64,000 nt of DNA from Eubacterium maltosivorans (lineage in GTDB: Bacteria > Bacillota > Clostridia > Eubacteriales > Eubacteriaceae). Position 1 is the first letter of the stretch; every line of letters starts with the position of its first letter. Position numbers and translations under genes: made by a program. Below are positions 34,029 through 42,729 of this stretch, one piece after another. The DNA lies in contig NZ_CP029487.1 in the NCBI RefSeq assembly GCF_002441855.2, positions 4,142,349-4,206,348 on the forward strand. Direction: 5' to 3'. The notes beneath the pieces were generated by a model. It made no database searches. It was not told where the DNA came from and saw only the letters and a list, made by a program, of their open reading frames with translations.

Positions 34029-34072
34029 CCCGGTTTTGTATGCGAATGGGGCAACAAAACCGGGATTTTTTT
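34029..34072 (+). terminator. Intrinsic terminator after the His-rich MarR gene
   Basis: CCCGGTTTTGT (34029-34039) pairs with ACAAAACCGGG (34054-34064), followed by a seven-T run. Confidence 0.88.
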
Positions 34073-34216
34073 GTCAAAATATATCTGCAAATCTATTTTA
34101 CAAAAGGAAATGAATCCGATATAATTGATTTACAAGAAACGTAAACCATTGCAACGGCACCGGATATTTTGTTTTAACAAAAATTCAAGCGATTTTATTT
34201 TGAAATGAGGTACGAG

Positions 34217-34918
34217 ATGTTTACAGCGTTTAACTTAACAATGGATGAAAAAGAGATGGCCCGGCTGGAAAAGGGAGCGCCATGCTCAGATGCGGATGAA
34301 AGTGTGAATCAGGCGAAAGTTGTGGAGGAACTGAAAAAATACCTCGGAATGGGGGCCGCTTTTGACGGCGAGGCTCTGCTTTCCGAGTGGTTTCCGGAGC
34401 TCAAATTCCAGGTGTTTTTATCCCACGCTCTGGCAGATGGGCCTTTGGCGTCCAGGCTTGAGCGCTGGCTTCAGAAAGAGCTGGGAGTTTCAGTCTTTGT
34501 GGATTCGTGGATCTGGCAGGCAGCAGACGAGCTGGTAGCCGGGGGATTTGCGCCCGGCCATGTCTACCCTGTCCTGCACATGGCCTTGGGCAAGATGATC
34601 GCCCAGTGTGAGTGTGTGATTTTCCTGAACCCATATCATTCGCTGAAGAAGGAGGGAGCCGTTGAAGAAACACCGTGGATTTACGCAGAACTTCAGACAG
34701 CCCGTATGACGCGGAAGAAAAAGCCGGAGCGCTTTAAGAAATTTCATTTTGCCGTCACGCTCGGCACCCAGTTAAAAATAGAGTTTGATCCGCAGCTGCC
34801 TAATTTGTTACTTTTAAGCGCAGAGGATCTCGAAAAATGGTGTAGCCAGCAGCATATTGTCTCAGAGGATGTCTATCATTTGGATTTGCTCTATCTTCAA
34901 AAGCAAATTATTATCTAA
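34217..34918 (+). CDS. TIR-like domain protein
   Basis: The 233-residue protein has an N-terminal helical region (about 1-55) and then FQVFLSHALADGPLASRLE, where FLSHA..D is the first strand and loop of TIR/SEFIR domains. It continues with a strand GVSVFVDSW, then CECVIFLNPYHS, and TPWIYAELQTA; the Glu is where TIR NADases hold the catalytic Glu. GAGG lies 6 bp before the ATG at 34217; a start 12 bp earlier is less likely. It stands alone between two terminators. An NADase or effector role is possible but unproven. Confidence 0.65.
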   Translation: MFTAFNLTMDEKEMARLEKGAPCSDADESVNQAKVVEELKKYLGMGAAFDGEALLSEWFPELKFQVFLSHALADGPLASRLERWLQKELGVSVFVDSWIWQAADELVAGGFAPGHVYPVLHMALGKMIAQCECVIFLNPYHSLKKEGAVEETPWIYAELQTARMTRKKKPERFKKFHFAVTLGTQLKIEFDPQLPNLLLLSAEDLEKWCSQQHIVSEDVYHLDLLYLQKQIII

Positions 34919-34927
34919 ATTTAAAAT

Positions 34928-34957
34928 GCCATCTGACGAATTTCTCCGTCAGATGGC
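34928..34957. terminator. Bidirectional terminator between convergent genes
   Basis: GCCATCTGACG (34928-34938) pairs perfectly with CGTCAGATGGC (34947-34957). It lies between the TIR gene and the convergent MerR gene. Confidence 0.8.
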
Positions 34958-34964
34958 GTTTCGC

Positions 34965-35786
34965 TTATTTGGCGGCAATGGGGAAGCAGCATTCTGTTAC
35001 CCATTTTTCAGGCTCGCTGGTATCGCCAGGCCCCACATGGTAGACATTGAACATGGTGCCGTTGGTTCGGTAGCCGTTTTCCTCAATCCACCTCATGGTT
35101 GTGATGTTGACATCGGTGATCTGGTCATAGGCGCCAGTGAAAGTGACGCTTGCCACCAGGCGGGCGGGCAGTTTTTTAAAAAAGACGTGCCCGGTATCCT
35201 GGTAGCTGCCAATGACAGACACCTGAACTTCTACATCCGGGTTGGCTTCATGGTATTCTGCATCGTGGTAGGTCGCGGTGCTGAAGGGCGGGGTGGCGAA
35301 CTTGGGATGCTGGGGTGCGATTTCAGCGTGCAGTTTTTCCCAGAGGCGGCCTTCTTCAGTGTAGGTACTCAGGGTATCACGCAGGCTTGCAACCTGACAG
35401 GAGGGTAATTCTTTTGCAACAACGATATAATTTTTCATGATTTCTTCCTTTCTGCGAAGCCTTTCGCCAGCGGCTTTCAGCTGCCAGAGCTGAACCTGCA
35501 GTTTTTCAGCTTCCTTCAGCTTCTTCTGGTAGCAGGCTTCAATGTGCGTTTCAAGAGCCTGGGAAGTGCTGCTGCTTTCAAGAATTTCACCGATGGCTGT
35601 CAGGCTCAAGCCCATGCGCTGCAGAGAGACAATGGTGCTGACAGTCGTCAGCTGAGAAGCTGTGTAGTAACGGTAGCCGGTAAAGGGGTCAACCCGTTCT
35701 GGAAGCAGAAGCCCCATCTCCTCAAAATGGCGCAGCATTCGGACGCTGACGTGGCAAAGTTTAGAAAATTCTCCAATTTTCAGCAT
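34965..35786 (-). CDS. MerR family regulator with GyrI-like effector domain
   Basis: This 273-residue protein has a MerR winged helix at the N-terminus (MLKIGEFSKLCHVSVRMLRH), a coiled coil about 80-115, and a C-terminal GyrI-like (BmrR-type) ligand domain. The start at 35786 has AAAGGAGATG 6 bp upstream; an earlier in-frame ATG lies outside it. BmrR-like proteins bind lipophilic cations and activate efflux genes. No pump is adjacent, so its target is elsewhere or itself. A related regulator is at 41931. Confidence 0.87.
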   Translation of the reverse strand: MLKIGEFSKLCHVSVRMLRHFEEMGLLLPERVDPFTGYRYYTASQLTTVSTIVSLQRMGLSLTAIGEILESSSTSQALETHIEACYQKKLKEAEKLQVQLWQLKAAGERLRRKEEIMKNYIVVAKELPSCQVASLRDTLSTYTEEGRLWEKLHAEIAPQHPKFATPPFSTATYHDAEYHEANPDVEVQVSVIGSYQDTGHVFFKKLPARLVASVTFTGAYDQITDVNITTMRWIEENGYRTNGTMFNVYHVGPGDTSEPEKWVTECCFPIAAK

Positions 35787-35878
35787 ATTCCCATCTCCTT
35801 TCAAAGTTGGTTTTCTTGAGCTCATCCTTAGTATAATCCCTCACATAATGGCAGAGTCAAGGAAGAAAATAAAGTTTT

Positions 35879-36625
35879 TCAGTCCAGTAAATAGTGTAGC
35901 AACCGTTCAGGGTCATCGAGGAACATTTTGGTCAGGCAATAGGGCTCGGTATCTCTGTAGGAGGTCAGGGACAGACGGCCATCGGGGGATAAAACATAAA
36001 TATCTGCATTGGGGCAGGCCAGCAGAATGGGAGAGTGGGTCGCGACAATAAACTGGGAGCCGTCCCGTGCCAGGTTGTGGATCAGGGATAACAGTGTCAT
36101 CTGGCGTGAGGCGGACAGGGCGGCCTCGGGCTCGTCTAGAATATAAAGTCCCTTGCCTCGGAAGCGGCTCTGGACCAGTGCCAGAAAGCTTTCGCCGTGG
36201 GACTGGGCATGAAGAGAGCGACCGCCGTAGCTTTTGTACAGGCCAGTCCCTCCGGGTTCATTCTCCATCCGGTCAATTTCTGCCGCAACATTGTAAAAGC
36301 TCTCAGCTCTTAGAAAGAAATTGTCTTTGGGAAGGGCGAGGCCCTTGGTCAGATTGATGAACTGATACAGGACAGAGTGGGTATCGTGGGAATGAAAATC
36401 AAAATTCTTTGACCCGCCCTCTGGGTTAAAGCCATACCTCACCGCCAGTGCCTCCAGCAGGGTAGATTTGCCGGTACCGTTTTCGCCGCAGAAAAAAGTG
36501 ACGTTCTTTTCAAAGAAAAAGGGCTCAAGCTGCTGAATGACTGGCAGGTCGGAAAGATAGCTCTGAGTGTAGGCCGGATCGTTCCGGTCAATGGAAAAGC
36601 TACTGAGATAAAGGGTGCTGAACAT
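35879..36625 (-). CDS. AAA-type ATP-binding protein (ABC/SMC-like head)
   Basis: The 248-residue soluble ATPase has a Walker A GENGTGKST (about 47-55), an SGGES-like signature region (SHGESFLAL) and Walker B LYILDEPEAALS (about 166-177), followed by VATHSP, the switch His. This is the compact AAA_15/21 type, often annotated simply as ATPase. It may work in DNA-related or phage-related roles, but no partner is adjacent. AGGTATCC precedes the ATG. Confidence 0.78.
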   Translation of the reverse strand: MFSTLYLSSFSIDRNDPAYTQSYLSDLPVIQQLEPFFFEKNVTFFCGENGTGKSTLLEALAVRYGFNPEGGSKNFDFHSHDTHSVLYQFINLTKGLALPKDNFFLRAESFYNVAAEIDRMENEPGGTGLYKSYGGRSLHAQSHGESFLALVQSRFRGKGLYILDEPEAALSASRQMTLLSLIHNLARDGSQFIVATHSPILLACPNADIYVLSPDGRLSLTSYRDTEPYCLTKMFLDDPERLLHYLLD

Positions 36626-36728
36626 TGGATACCTCCTCGATGTATCGGTTGTCTTTATTGTACCAGTTAAAGGACAAAAAGCAAAACCAGAATGTCGCGG
36701 TCCTCTTATATGAATGTCAAGCGTGAAT

Positions 36729-36789
36729 TGTTAAATGTTTGTTAAATATTCGGCAGTCTATTGTGTTTTGGCAGGCACTCTTTTATAAT
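36729..36789 (+). promoter_or_regulatory. Pho-box-like repeats and promoter of the phosphate transporter gene
   Basis: TGTTAA occurs at 36729-36734 and 36740-36745, 11 bp apart, the reverse of the TTAACA-N5-TTAACA pattern bound by PhoP/PhoB in Firmicutes. A promoter TTGTGT (36761-36766), 17-bp spacer, TATAAT (36784-36789) follows. Phosphate-starvation control of the transporter is inferred. Confidence 0.55.
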
Positions 36790-36813
36790 GACATCAACAG
36801 ATTGTTTGGAGAA

Positions 36814-36879
36814 ATGATGATGAACAATGCCGTTGTTGCCCTTGTCTTTATAGACAATATCCGCATTGAGAATAGGTGA
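36814..36879 (+). CDS. Putative 21-residue leader peptide
   Basis: TTTGGAGAA precedes three consecutive ATG codons; the frame reads MMMNNAVVALVFIDNIRIEN and one more residue, then TGA. It lies between the promoter at 36784 and a terminator-like hairpin at 36879, suggesting translation-linked attenuation. It may also be chance. Confidence 0.3.
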   Translation: MMMNNAVVALVFIDNIRIENR

Positions 36880-36920
36880 GACGCAGCCTGTACCCTCAGG
36901 GATACGGGGTGTGTCTTTTT
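36879..36920 (+). terminator. Terminator-like hairpin in the leader of the phosphate transporter gene
   Basis: AGACGCAGCC-TGTACCC pairs imperfectly with GGGATACGGGGTGTGTCT (36879-36915) and is followed by TTTTT. Its place between promoter and gene makes it a candidate attenuator. Confidence 0.5.
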
Positions 36921-36961
36921 GCGTGACGGTGGTTCATCTGGTAGGAGGAAAGTGAAAAGTT

Positions 36962-38638
36962 ATGGGTGTTACTGATGTTTTGGGTTTACTCGGAGGGTTA
37001 GCCCTGTTTCTGTACGGAATGCAGATGATGAGCTCGGGTCTTGAAGCGGCTGCGGGCAATCGTATGAAGCAGATACTGGAGCGGCTGACCGCCAACCGGT
37101 TTCTGGGAGTGGCCGTTGGGGCGGCCATCACGGCGGTCATTCAATCTTCATCCGCCACAACCGTCATGGTTGTTGGCTTTGTGAACTCAGGGATGATGAC
37201 TCTGATTCAGGCGGTCTGGATCATTATGGGGGCCAATATTGGTACGACGATTACGGGCCAGCTCATCGCGCTCGATGTGGGGGCGCTGGCGCCGCTGTTC
37301 GCTTTTTGCGGCGTGGCATTGGTGGTTTTTACCAAAAAGGTTAAGCTGCACCACTGGGGCCTGATTGTCGCCGGACTGGGGATTTTGTTCATCGGTATGG
37401 ATATGATGAGCACAGCGATGATGCCGCTTCGTGACTCACCGGCTTTTGTCAATCTGATGACCCGGTTTTCGAACCCGGCCCTCGGGATTCTGGCAGGGGC
37501 TGTTTTTACCGCTGCGATTCAGTCTTCATCCGCTTCAGTCGGAATTTTGCAGGCACTGGCCGTCAGCGGCGTAATCGGCCTGCCTAGTGCGGTGTATGTG
37601 CTGTTTGGACAGAATATCGGGACCTGTATTACCGCAGTGCTGGCGTCCATTGGCACCAGCCGCAACGCCAAGCGCACCACAGTTATCCATTTACTGTTTA
37701 ACATCATTGGAACGGTTGTTTTTACAGTCATTTGCATGCTGACGCCGCTCACGGCCTTTGTCGAGTCCCTGTCTCCAGCAAATCCAGCAGCCCAGATCGC
37801 CAATATGCACACACTGTTCAATATTGCGACAACGCTGATGCTGCTGCCCTTTGGCACGCTCCTGGCAAAGGCGGCGATCAGAATTCTGCCCGAGCGCCCT
37901 TCAGAAAAAAGCGGCGAGCACCAGCTTTTATACATCAAGCCTGTTGAGGCTTCGTTGGAATACCAGATGGGTACCTCTGCCATTATCGTGAACGGTGTGT
38001 GGCGTGAACTGCGGCGCATGGCGAAAATGGTCACAGAGAACCTGGAACAGGCATTTCAAGGGGTTTTGGAAAAGAGCAGCCGCTATACAAAGGATGTGGC
38101 AAAATCAGAAGAGTATGTCAATTATCTGAATACCGAGATTTCCAGGTACATTTCGCATGTCATAACCTATGAGCTCAATGAAAAAGATGGGGTTCTGGTT
38201 TCCGCGTTTTTCAAAATCTGCGGCAGCCTTGAGCGCGTGGGGGACCATGCGGTCAATATCAGTGAACAGGCCAGGCTTTTGGAGGAAAAACATATCGGAT
38301 TTACAGAGGAGGCCCAGGAAGAAATGCGGTCGCTTCAGCAGGTCAGCATCGGCGTGCTGGACTCACTCAGCAGGCTGGAGGCCATTACTGAAAAGAGGCT
38401 GACTGAAATTGCCGATTATGAACAGAGAATGGATGATTTGACACTTGATTACCAGAGAAACCAGATTGCCCGGATGCGAAAAGGCCTCTGTTCAGACGAA
38501 GCCTGTGTGATTTATTCCGAAATACTTATGGATATTGAGAGCATCGGCGATCATATCCTGAGCATCGGCGAGGTGCTGGTGCAGGCCAGCGCCTCCAAAA
38601 CAACGGTCGATATGGAACAGGAAGCTTATGCGAGGTAA
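36962..38638 (+). CDS. Na+/phosphate cotransporter family protein with PhoU domain
   Basis: This 558-residue protein has two repeated Na/Pi cotransporter cores with the QSSSATT (about 61-67) and QSSSASV (about 188-194) motifs, plus ANIGTT and GQNIGTC. A C-terminal PhoU-like helical bundle (about 350-540) follows. The YjbB/NptA family moves phosphate with Na+, and the PhoU domain may regulate it. The Pho-like box upstream supports the phosphate role. GGAGGAAAG lies 4-12 bp before the ATG. A frameshifted AI-2E gene follows 8 bp later. Confidence 0.88.
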   Translation: MGVTDVLGLLGGLALFLYGMQMMSSGLEAAAGNRMKQILERLTANRFLGVAVGAAITAVIQSSSATTVMVVGFVNSGMMTLIQAVWIIMGANIGTTITGQLIALDVGALAPLFAFCGVALVVFTKKVKLHHWGLIVAGLGILFIGMDMMSTAMMPLRDSPAFVNLMTRFSNPALGILAGAVFTAAIQSSSASVGILQALAVSGVIGLPSAVYVLFGQNIGTCITAVLASIGTSRNAKRTTVIHLLFNIIGTVVFTVICMLTPLTAFVESLSPANPAAQIANMHTLFNIATTLMLLPFGTLLAKAAIRILPERPSEKSGEHQLLYIKPVEASLEYQMGTSAIIVNGVWRELRRMAKMVTENLEQAFQGVLEKSSRYTKDVAKSEEYVNYLNTEISRYISHVITYELNEKDGVLVSAFFKICGSLERVGDHAVNISEQARLLEEKHIGFTEEAQEEMRSLQQVSIGVLDSLSRLEAITEKRLTEIADYEQRMDDLTLDYQRNQIARMRKGLCSDEACVIYSEILMDIESIGDHILSIGEVLVQASASKTTVDMEQEAYAR

Positions 38639-38646
38639 GGATTAAT

Positions 38647-39737
38647 ATGGAAACTGAAAAACGGCGGGCTTTTATCATTAATTTTATGTATTTTGCCATT
38701 CTTGCGCTTCTGTGCTTTGCGGTACTCAAATATGCCATGCCGTTGCTGGCTCCTTTTATCATCGGCTTCGCTCTGGCCTATCTGCTGAAAGGGCCAATCC
38801 GCCTGTTGTCCGGAAAACTGCGCCTGAACGGGAAAATATCGGCGATTGTGGTGGTGCTTGTCTTTTACGGTACCATCGGCACGCTCATTTCACTCCTCGG
38901 GGTTAAGGCATTTGCGGCTTCCAGAGAGCTGATTTTTAATCTGCCCCAGATTTATGCCCTCCATGTGGAACCAGTGCTCATGGGGATTTTTGACGGGGTA
39001 GAGCAGTCGGTGCTCAGGATGGATCCTGCCCTGGTAGCAGCCCTTGAGGAGATGTTTAACCGTCTGGTGCAGTCTCTGGGGCAGATGGTTTCCAGCCTGT
39101 CCATGGGGGCTATGGGCACCGTATCGGATATTGCGTCTTCGCTGCCCGGGCTTTTTATCAAGCTGCTGTTACTCATTATTTCCACCTTTTTTATCGCCAT
39201 CGACTATGACCGTCTGACAGGCTTTGTCATGCACCAGTTAAATGGAAAGACCAGGACAGTTTTTGTTCAGATCAAGGAATACGTGGTGGGAACACTCTTT
39301 GTGTGTATCCGCTCCTATGCGCTCATCATGAGCATTACCTTTGTTGAGCTCGTTATTGGCCTGACCCTCATCGGTGTCGACAATGCTCTGATCATCGCCT
39401 TTGTCATTGCGGTGTTCGATATTCTTCCGGTACTGGGCACAGGTGGTATCATGATCCCCTGGACGGTGATTACAGCCCTGCAGGGGAACTATCCGCTGGC
39501 ATTGGGGCTGCTGCTGGTCTATCTGGTGATCACAGTGGTACGAAACATTATTGAACCGAAAATTGTGGGAAGCCAGATCGGCCTTCATCCGGTGATTACG
39601 TTGGCCAGCATGTTTGTGGTCTGCAGCTTTTTGGCGTTGTAGGGCTTTTCGGTTTTCCGATCGTGCTCTCACTGCTGTGCCATCTGAACGAAACGGGCAC
39701 CATCCACCTGTTTAAGCCAGTGGAGGATACCCGGTAG
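38647..39737 (+). pseudogene. AI-2E family (YtvI-like) transporter with 3' frameshift
   Basis: The frame is open for 331 residues with eight TM-like segments and the family motif NIIEPKIVGSQIGLHP, then stops at 39642. Adding one G in the run near 39616 (GTGGTC to GTGGGTC) restores LASMFVGLQLFGVVGLFGFP and an extension to the stop at 39737. That matches the normal end of the family. Only about 40 terminal residues are affected, so partial function or a sequencing error is possible. Confidence 0.7.
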
Positions 39738-39765
39738 GTTAAAGGGATTGCTTTAGAGATTAAAA

Positions 39766-39803
39766 GGAGAGGCTGCGGCAAAACGCCGCAGCCTCTCCTT
39801 TTT
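39766..39803. terminator. Bidirectional intrinsic terminator (hairpin copy 5)
   Basis: A perfect 14-bp stem (39766-39779 with 39785-39798), loop AAAAC, then TTTTT. It sits between the convergent AI-2E and MmcQ genes. Confidence 0.92.
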
Positions 39804-39805
39804 CT

Positions 39806-40171
39806 TTAAGCTTCGATAATTTCGCGCTGTGCTTTTTTGGGAAGGCTTTTGAGGACTGTCTCGTAGGCGCTGTCGAGCATTTTTTGAACCGTGTCCTCTG
39901 GCACGCCGCCTTCGAGGTAGAGCGTGTTCCAGTGAACTTTATTCATATAATAGCCGGGAATAACCGTGCCGGGATAGGCAGCCCGGAGAGTCAGTCCCTC
40001 CTCAGGCGGCAGTTTCATGGTGACGATGGGATCACCGGTTTTATGCTCCCCCATATAGGCGAACATTTTTCCATGAAGCAGATATTTCATCGCCTTCCAT
40101 TCGGCCTGCCAGACCTTCTCGACACCCTTTTTATCCAGACAATAGGGGTCGATCCATGAAGCGTTATTCAT
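39806..40171 (-). CDS. MmcQ/YjbR family protein
   Basis: This 121-residue protein has the YjbR fold markers KMFAYMGEH (about 35-43), PGYYMNKVHWNTL (about 72-84) and the terminal helix PKKAQREI. Members bind DNA in a CyaY-like fold, and their role is unclear. Its ATG lies inside the end of the upstream VOC gene (8-bp overlap, GGAGG upstream), so the two are coupled. Confidence 0.85.
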   Translation of the reverse strand: MNNASWIDPYCLDKKGVEKVWQAEWKAMKYLLHGKMFAYMGEHKTGDPIVTMKLPPEEGLTLRAAYPGTVIPGYYMNKVHWNTLYLEGGVPEDTVQKMLDSAYETVLKSLPKKAQREIIEA

Positions 40172-40652
40172 TTATTTCCTCCGCCAGCTCTTTGGCCAGG
40201 AATTGGACATAGGGAAGCGGGCACATGGTGCGCTCAGCGGTCGCCTCAATGCTTAACCCCTGGGATAAAAACCGCTTGATCACCAATGAGAGAGGCTCTC
40301 CAACCTCGATGATGTGGTGATCAGGGTCATAAAAGCGGATCACCCGCTGTCCCCACGCCTGGGTAAACATTGGCCGTACCAGCGTGGCGCCCCAGCTTTC
40401 CAGAACCTTGAGAAATCCGTCCAGATCATCCTCTTCAAAGTACAGCTCCTTATCATTGCCGCCAAAGCAGACAGCGTTTTCCGGTTTGTCGATGAATTCC
40501 AGCCAGGTTTCCTTTGTCTGGAGAGCCACGCCACAGTCATAGCTGACATTGACTCCCAGATCCATGGCAACTTTGAGCCTCAGAAGCTTTTCATAAAAAG
40601 CGCGGGATTTTTCCATATCGGATACGACAAGCATGAATGCATTATATTTCAT
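40164..40652 (-). CDS. VOC (glyoxalase/bleomycin-resistance) family protein
   Basis: The 162-residue protein has two betaalphabetabetabeta modules (about 3-55 and 60-115), with FMLVVSDMEKSRAFYEKLL at the start and HHIIEVGEPL at about 109-118, where VOC members keep metal or substrate ligands. An additional helical tail (about 120-160) with SIEATAERTMCPLPYVQ looks HTH-like but is not assigned. AAAGGAG lies 6 bp before the ATG. Substrate unknown. Confidence 0.82.
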   Translation of the reverse strand: MKYNAFMLVVSDMEKSRAFYEKLLRLKVAMDLGVNVSYDCGVALQTKETWLEFIDKPENAVCFGGNDKELYFEEDDLDGFLKVLESWGATLVRPMFTQAWGQRVIRFYDPDHHIIEVGEPLSLVIKRFLSQGLSIEATAERTMCPLPYVQFLAKELAEEINE

Positions 40653-40674
40653 ATAATCTCCTTTACCGGTGGTG

Positions 40675-40923
40675 TCAATCTTTCCAGTTCCACCATTTTA
40701 GTTTTTCAGGGTCATGCTCGGTATTCTCAGCGAAGTAAACCGCCAGCCGGTAAACATAGAGAACACATCGGTCCAGCTGCTCACCCCTTTGCTGGCATTC
40801 TCTGCGATACATCGTCTCAGGGTCTGCCCCCTTCAGCGAATCGACCGTGCTGTAGCCAAGCTCCAGAAGATGCCTCTCCATATTTGGTCCAACGCCGGGA
40901 ATGGTTTGTAAATCACTTTTCAC
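40675..40923 (-). CDS. Helix-hairpin-helix (Cdd1/pathogenicity locus family) protein
   Basis: This 82-residue protein has an HhH motif IPGVGPNMERHLLELGY (about 8-24) and CVLYVYRLAVYF, matching the small Cdd1-type family. The second GTG (40923) is preferred as start because AAGGAGG lies 8 bp before it; the GTG at 40932 directly abuts the site. It probably binds DNA or is a structural domain; function is unknown. It lies 22 bp from the VOC gene on the same strand. Confidence 0.75.
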   Translation of the reverse strand: MKSDLQTIPGVGPNMERHLLELGYSTVDSLKGADPETMYRRECQQRGEQLDRCVLYVYRLAVYFAENTEHDPEKLKWWNWKD

Positions 40924-40954
40924 GAGCGTCACCTCCTTGTTCTGTTACTATAAA

Positions 40955-41782
40955 CTAAAACTTGTAGGATTCATTGTAAAAATCCGACATGTGAGCATAG
41001 TATTTTGTCGGTGATATACCGCAGACCGCCTTGAAATCATGGTTGAAATGCGATTGATCATAGTAGCCCAGCGTGTGCGCGAGCTTTGTGAAAGCGATGG
41101 GATCTTTTTCCATGCGCTGCATGGCGAGGTTGATGCGGGTCAGCCGGGTAAAGGTTTTATAGCGCATTCCCAGAGCTTCTGTTATGAGACGCTGGAGGTG
41201 GCGTTCGGAATACCCGATTTTTTCAGCTGCGGTGCTGACCGTGGCCTGGCAACTGACATGCTTCAGAATGGGCGAAAGGGGCCGGGGATTGCCGGGCATT
41301 TCCGCTAAGGCGGTCAGAAGCAGTGTGTCAATCGCATTGCTGAGGTAAGCCACCCTTTGGCTTTGCTCAAAGGCATTCTTTATCCCAATGCTCAGGGAAG
41401 GACACACGAGCTCAAGCGGTTCCCTGCGGTCTGTAAAATCCTTGAGGTTCAGCCCCAGAAGCCGATTTGCGCCGCCGGGAAGGAACTCGATAAAAAAACG
41501 CAGTGGGATGTTTTCAGCATCGCCGAAAACCACCACCGTTTTGGTGGTAGGGCCCCAGAAACAGCCGGACAGGGCTCTGCCGTCATAAGAAAAGACAACA
41601 CAGCCGCTGGCATCGGGAATCAGCGTCAGCTTTTCAGGAAGGTGGCTTTTGGGCTGTGCTCCCTGAGCGCAAAAGGTGTAATGCGCGATATAAGGCCTTA
41701 GTAGTAGATGAGGCGCGATGTAGAGATGTGTGGGGGTGTGGGCCAGAATGGATAATTCCGGCCGTTTTTCGGGCTGCTGCAT
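40955..41782 (-). CDS. AraC family transcriptional regulator
   Basis: The 275-residue protein has an N-terminal effector domain (about 1-150, DUF6597-like) and a C-terminal double HTH (about 170-265, with AAEKIGYSERHLQRLI and LAHTLGYYDQSHFNHDFKAVCGISP), the classic AraC/XylS end signature. CAGGAGG lies 6 bp before the ATG. It is first in a minus-strand run with the HhH, VOC and MmcQ genes, which it may control. The effector is unknown. Confidence 0.88.
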   Translation of the reverse strand: MQQPEKRPELSILAHTPTHLYIAPHLLLRPYIAHYTFCAQGAQPKSHLPEKLTLIPDASGCVVFSYDGRALSGCFWGPTTKTVVVFGDAENIPLRFFIEFLPGGANRLLGLNLKDFTDRREPLELVCPSLSIGIKNAFEQSQRVAYLSNAIDTLLLTALAEMPGNPRPLSPILKHVSCQATVSTAAEKIGYSERHLQRLITEALGMRYKTFTRLTRINLAMQRMEKDPIAFTKLAHTLGYYDQSHFNHDFKAVCGISPTKYYAHMSDFYNESYKF

Positions 41783-41856
41783 GGTGTTCCTCCTGTTGTA
41801 GTGAATCCATTATACCTGAAATAACTTAAGTGTTCGATGATAAAATAAAAAATGGC

Positions 41857-41885
41857 TTGACCTTGTCATCATGTCAAGGTATAAA
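41857..41885 (+). promoter_or_regulatory. MerR-type dyad promoter
   Basis: TTGACC (41857-41862) and TATAAA (41880-41885) enclose the dyad ACCTTG (41860-41865) / CAAGGT (41875-41880) within the spacer. A dyad between -35 and -10 is the normal binding place of MerR proteins, and the gene at 41931 encodes one. The spacer is 17 bp, shorter than the usual 19-20. Confidence 0.6.
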
Positions 41886-41930
41886 CTACAGATGAACCGG
41901 TTCAGAAAATGAATGACACAGGAGGTAAGG

Positions 41931-42725
41931 ATGTTCACCATTGGAGAATTTTCAAAGCTGGGGCGTATTTCACCGCGTATGCTCCGGTATTATGACGCCA
42001 TGGGGTTGCTTCGGCCCACCCGTATTGGTGAAAATGGCTACCGTTATTACGAAGCCGCGCAGCTGGAAACCCTGGCGGAGATCGAGACACTGAAGGACTA
42101 CGGCTTCGCCCTGTCTGAAATCGGCGATCTGCTCACGCTGTCCGGGCAGGAGCTGGCTGTAAGACTCCACCGCAGGCGGTTGGCGGCCTATGATGAAATA
42201 TATACCCTCAGAAAAAAGCTCCGTCAGATGGAGGACGCCATGATGAAAATGGAAAAATGCAATTTGTTAAAGGACCAGTATCACGTTATTGTAATGGAAA
42301 CACCAGCGCAGCGGGTTTACGGTATCCGCCGGAAAATTAACATCAGTGAAACCGGAGACCTGTTTGATGATCTGTATAAAAAAGTCAATGAGCTGGGGCT
42401 TACGCGCTGCGGCGCAGCGCAGCAGGTTTATCTGAGTGAGGAATTCAGCTATGAAAGTATGGATGTCGAGGCTCAGGTAGAGGTAAGCGGTGAACACCCG
42501 GATGTTAAAGTCATACCGGCGCGCCTGTGTGTTGCCACTACCCATATCGGCCCCTTTGAGGGCCTGCACAACGCTTATGACGCAATCTGCTCGTGGCTGG
42601 CCGAGCACCCGGAATACAAAGTAACCGGCCCCTCGGTCGAACGCTACCTGAAGGATGTGGATATGGTTAAAGATGAGGAGGAGCTGGAAACAGGGATTTT
42701 ATTTCCAGTACAAAAGCTGCAGTAA
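41931..42725 (+). CDS. MerR family regulator with GyrI-like effector domain
   Basis: This 264-residue protein is built like the one at 34965: MerR winged helix (MFTIGEFSKLGRISPRMLRY), a coiled coil about 75-110 and a GyrI-like C-terminal ligand domain. The start at 41931 has GGAGGTAAGG immediately upstream; the frame is open to an earlier ATG at 41913 without a site. The dyad at 41860 is its likely operator, so it probably regulates itself. Confidence 0.87.
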   Translation: MFTIGEFSKLGRISPRMLRYYDAMGLLRPTRIGENGYRYYEAAQLETLAEIETLKDYGFALSEIGDLLTLSGQELAVRLHRRRLAAYDEIYTLRKKLRQMEDAMMKMEKCNLLKDQYHVIVMETPAQRVYGIRRKINISETGDLFDDLYKKVNELGLTRCGAAQQVYLSEEFSYESMDVEAQVEVSGEHPDVKVIPARLCVATTHIGPFEGLHNAYDAICSWLAEHPEYKVTGPSVERYLKDVDMVKDEEELETGILFPVQKLQ

Positions 42726-42729
42726 GCAA

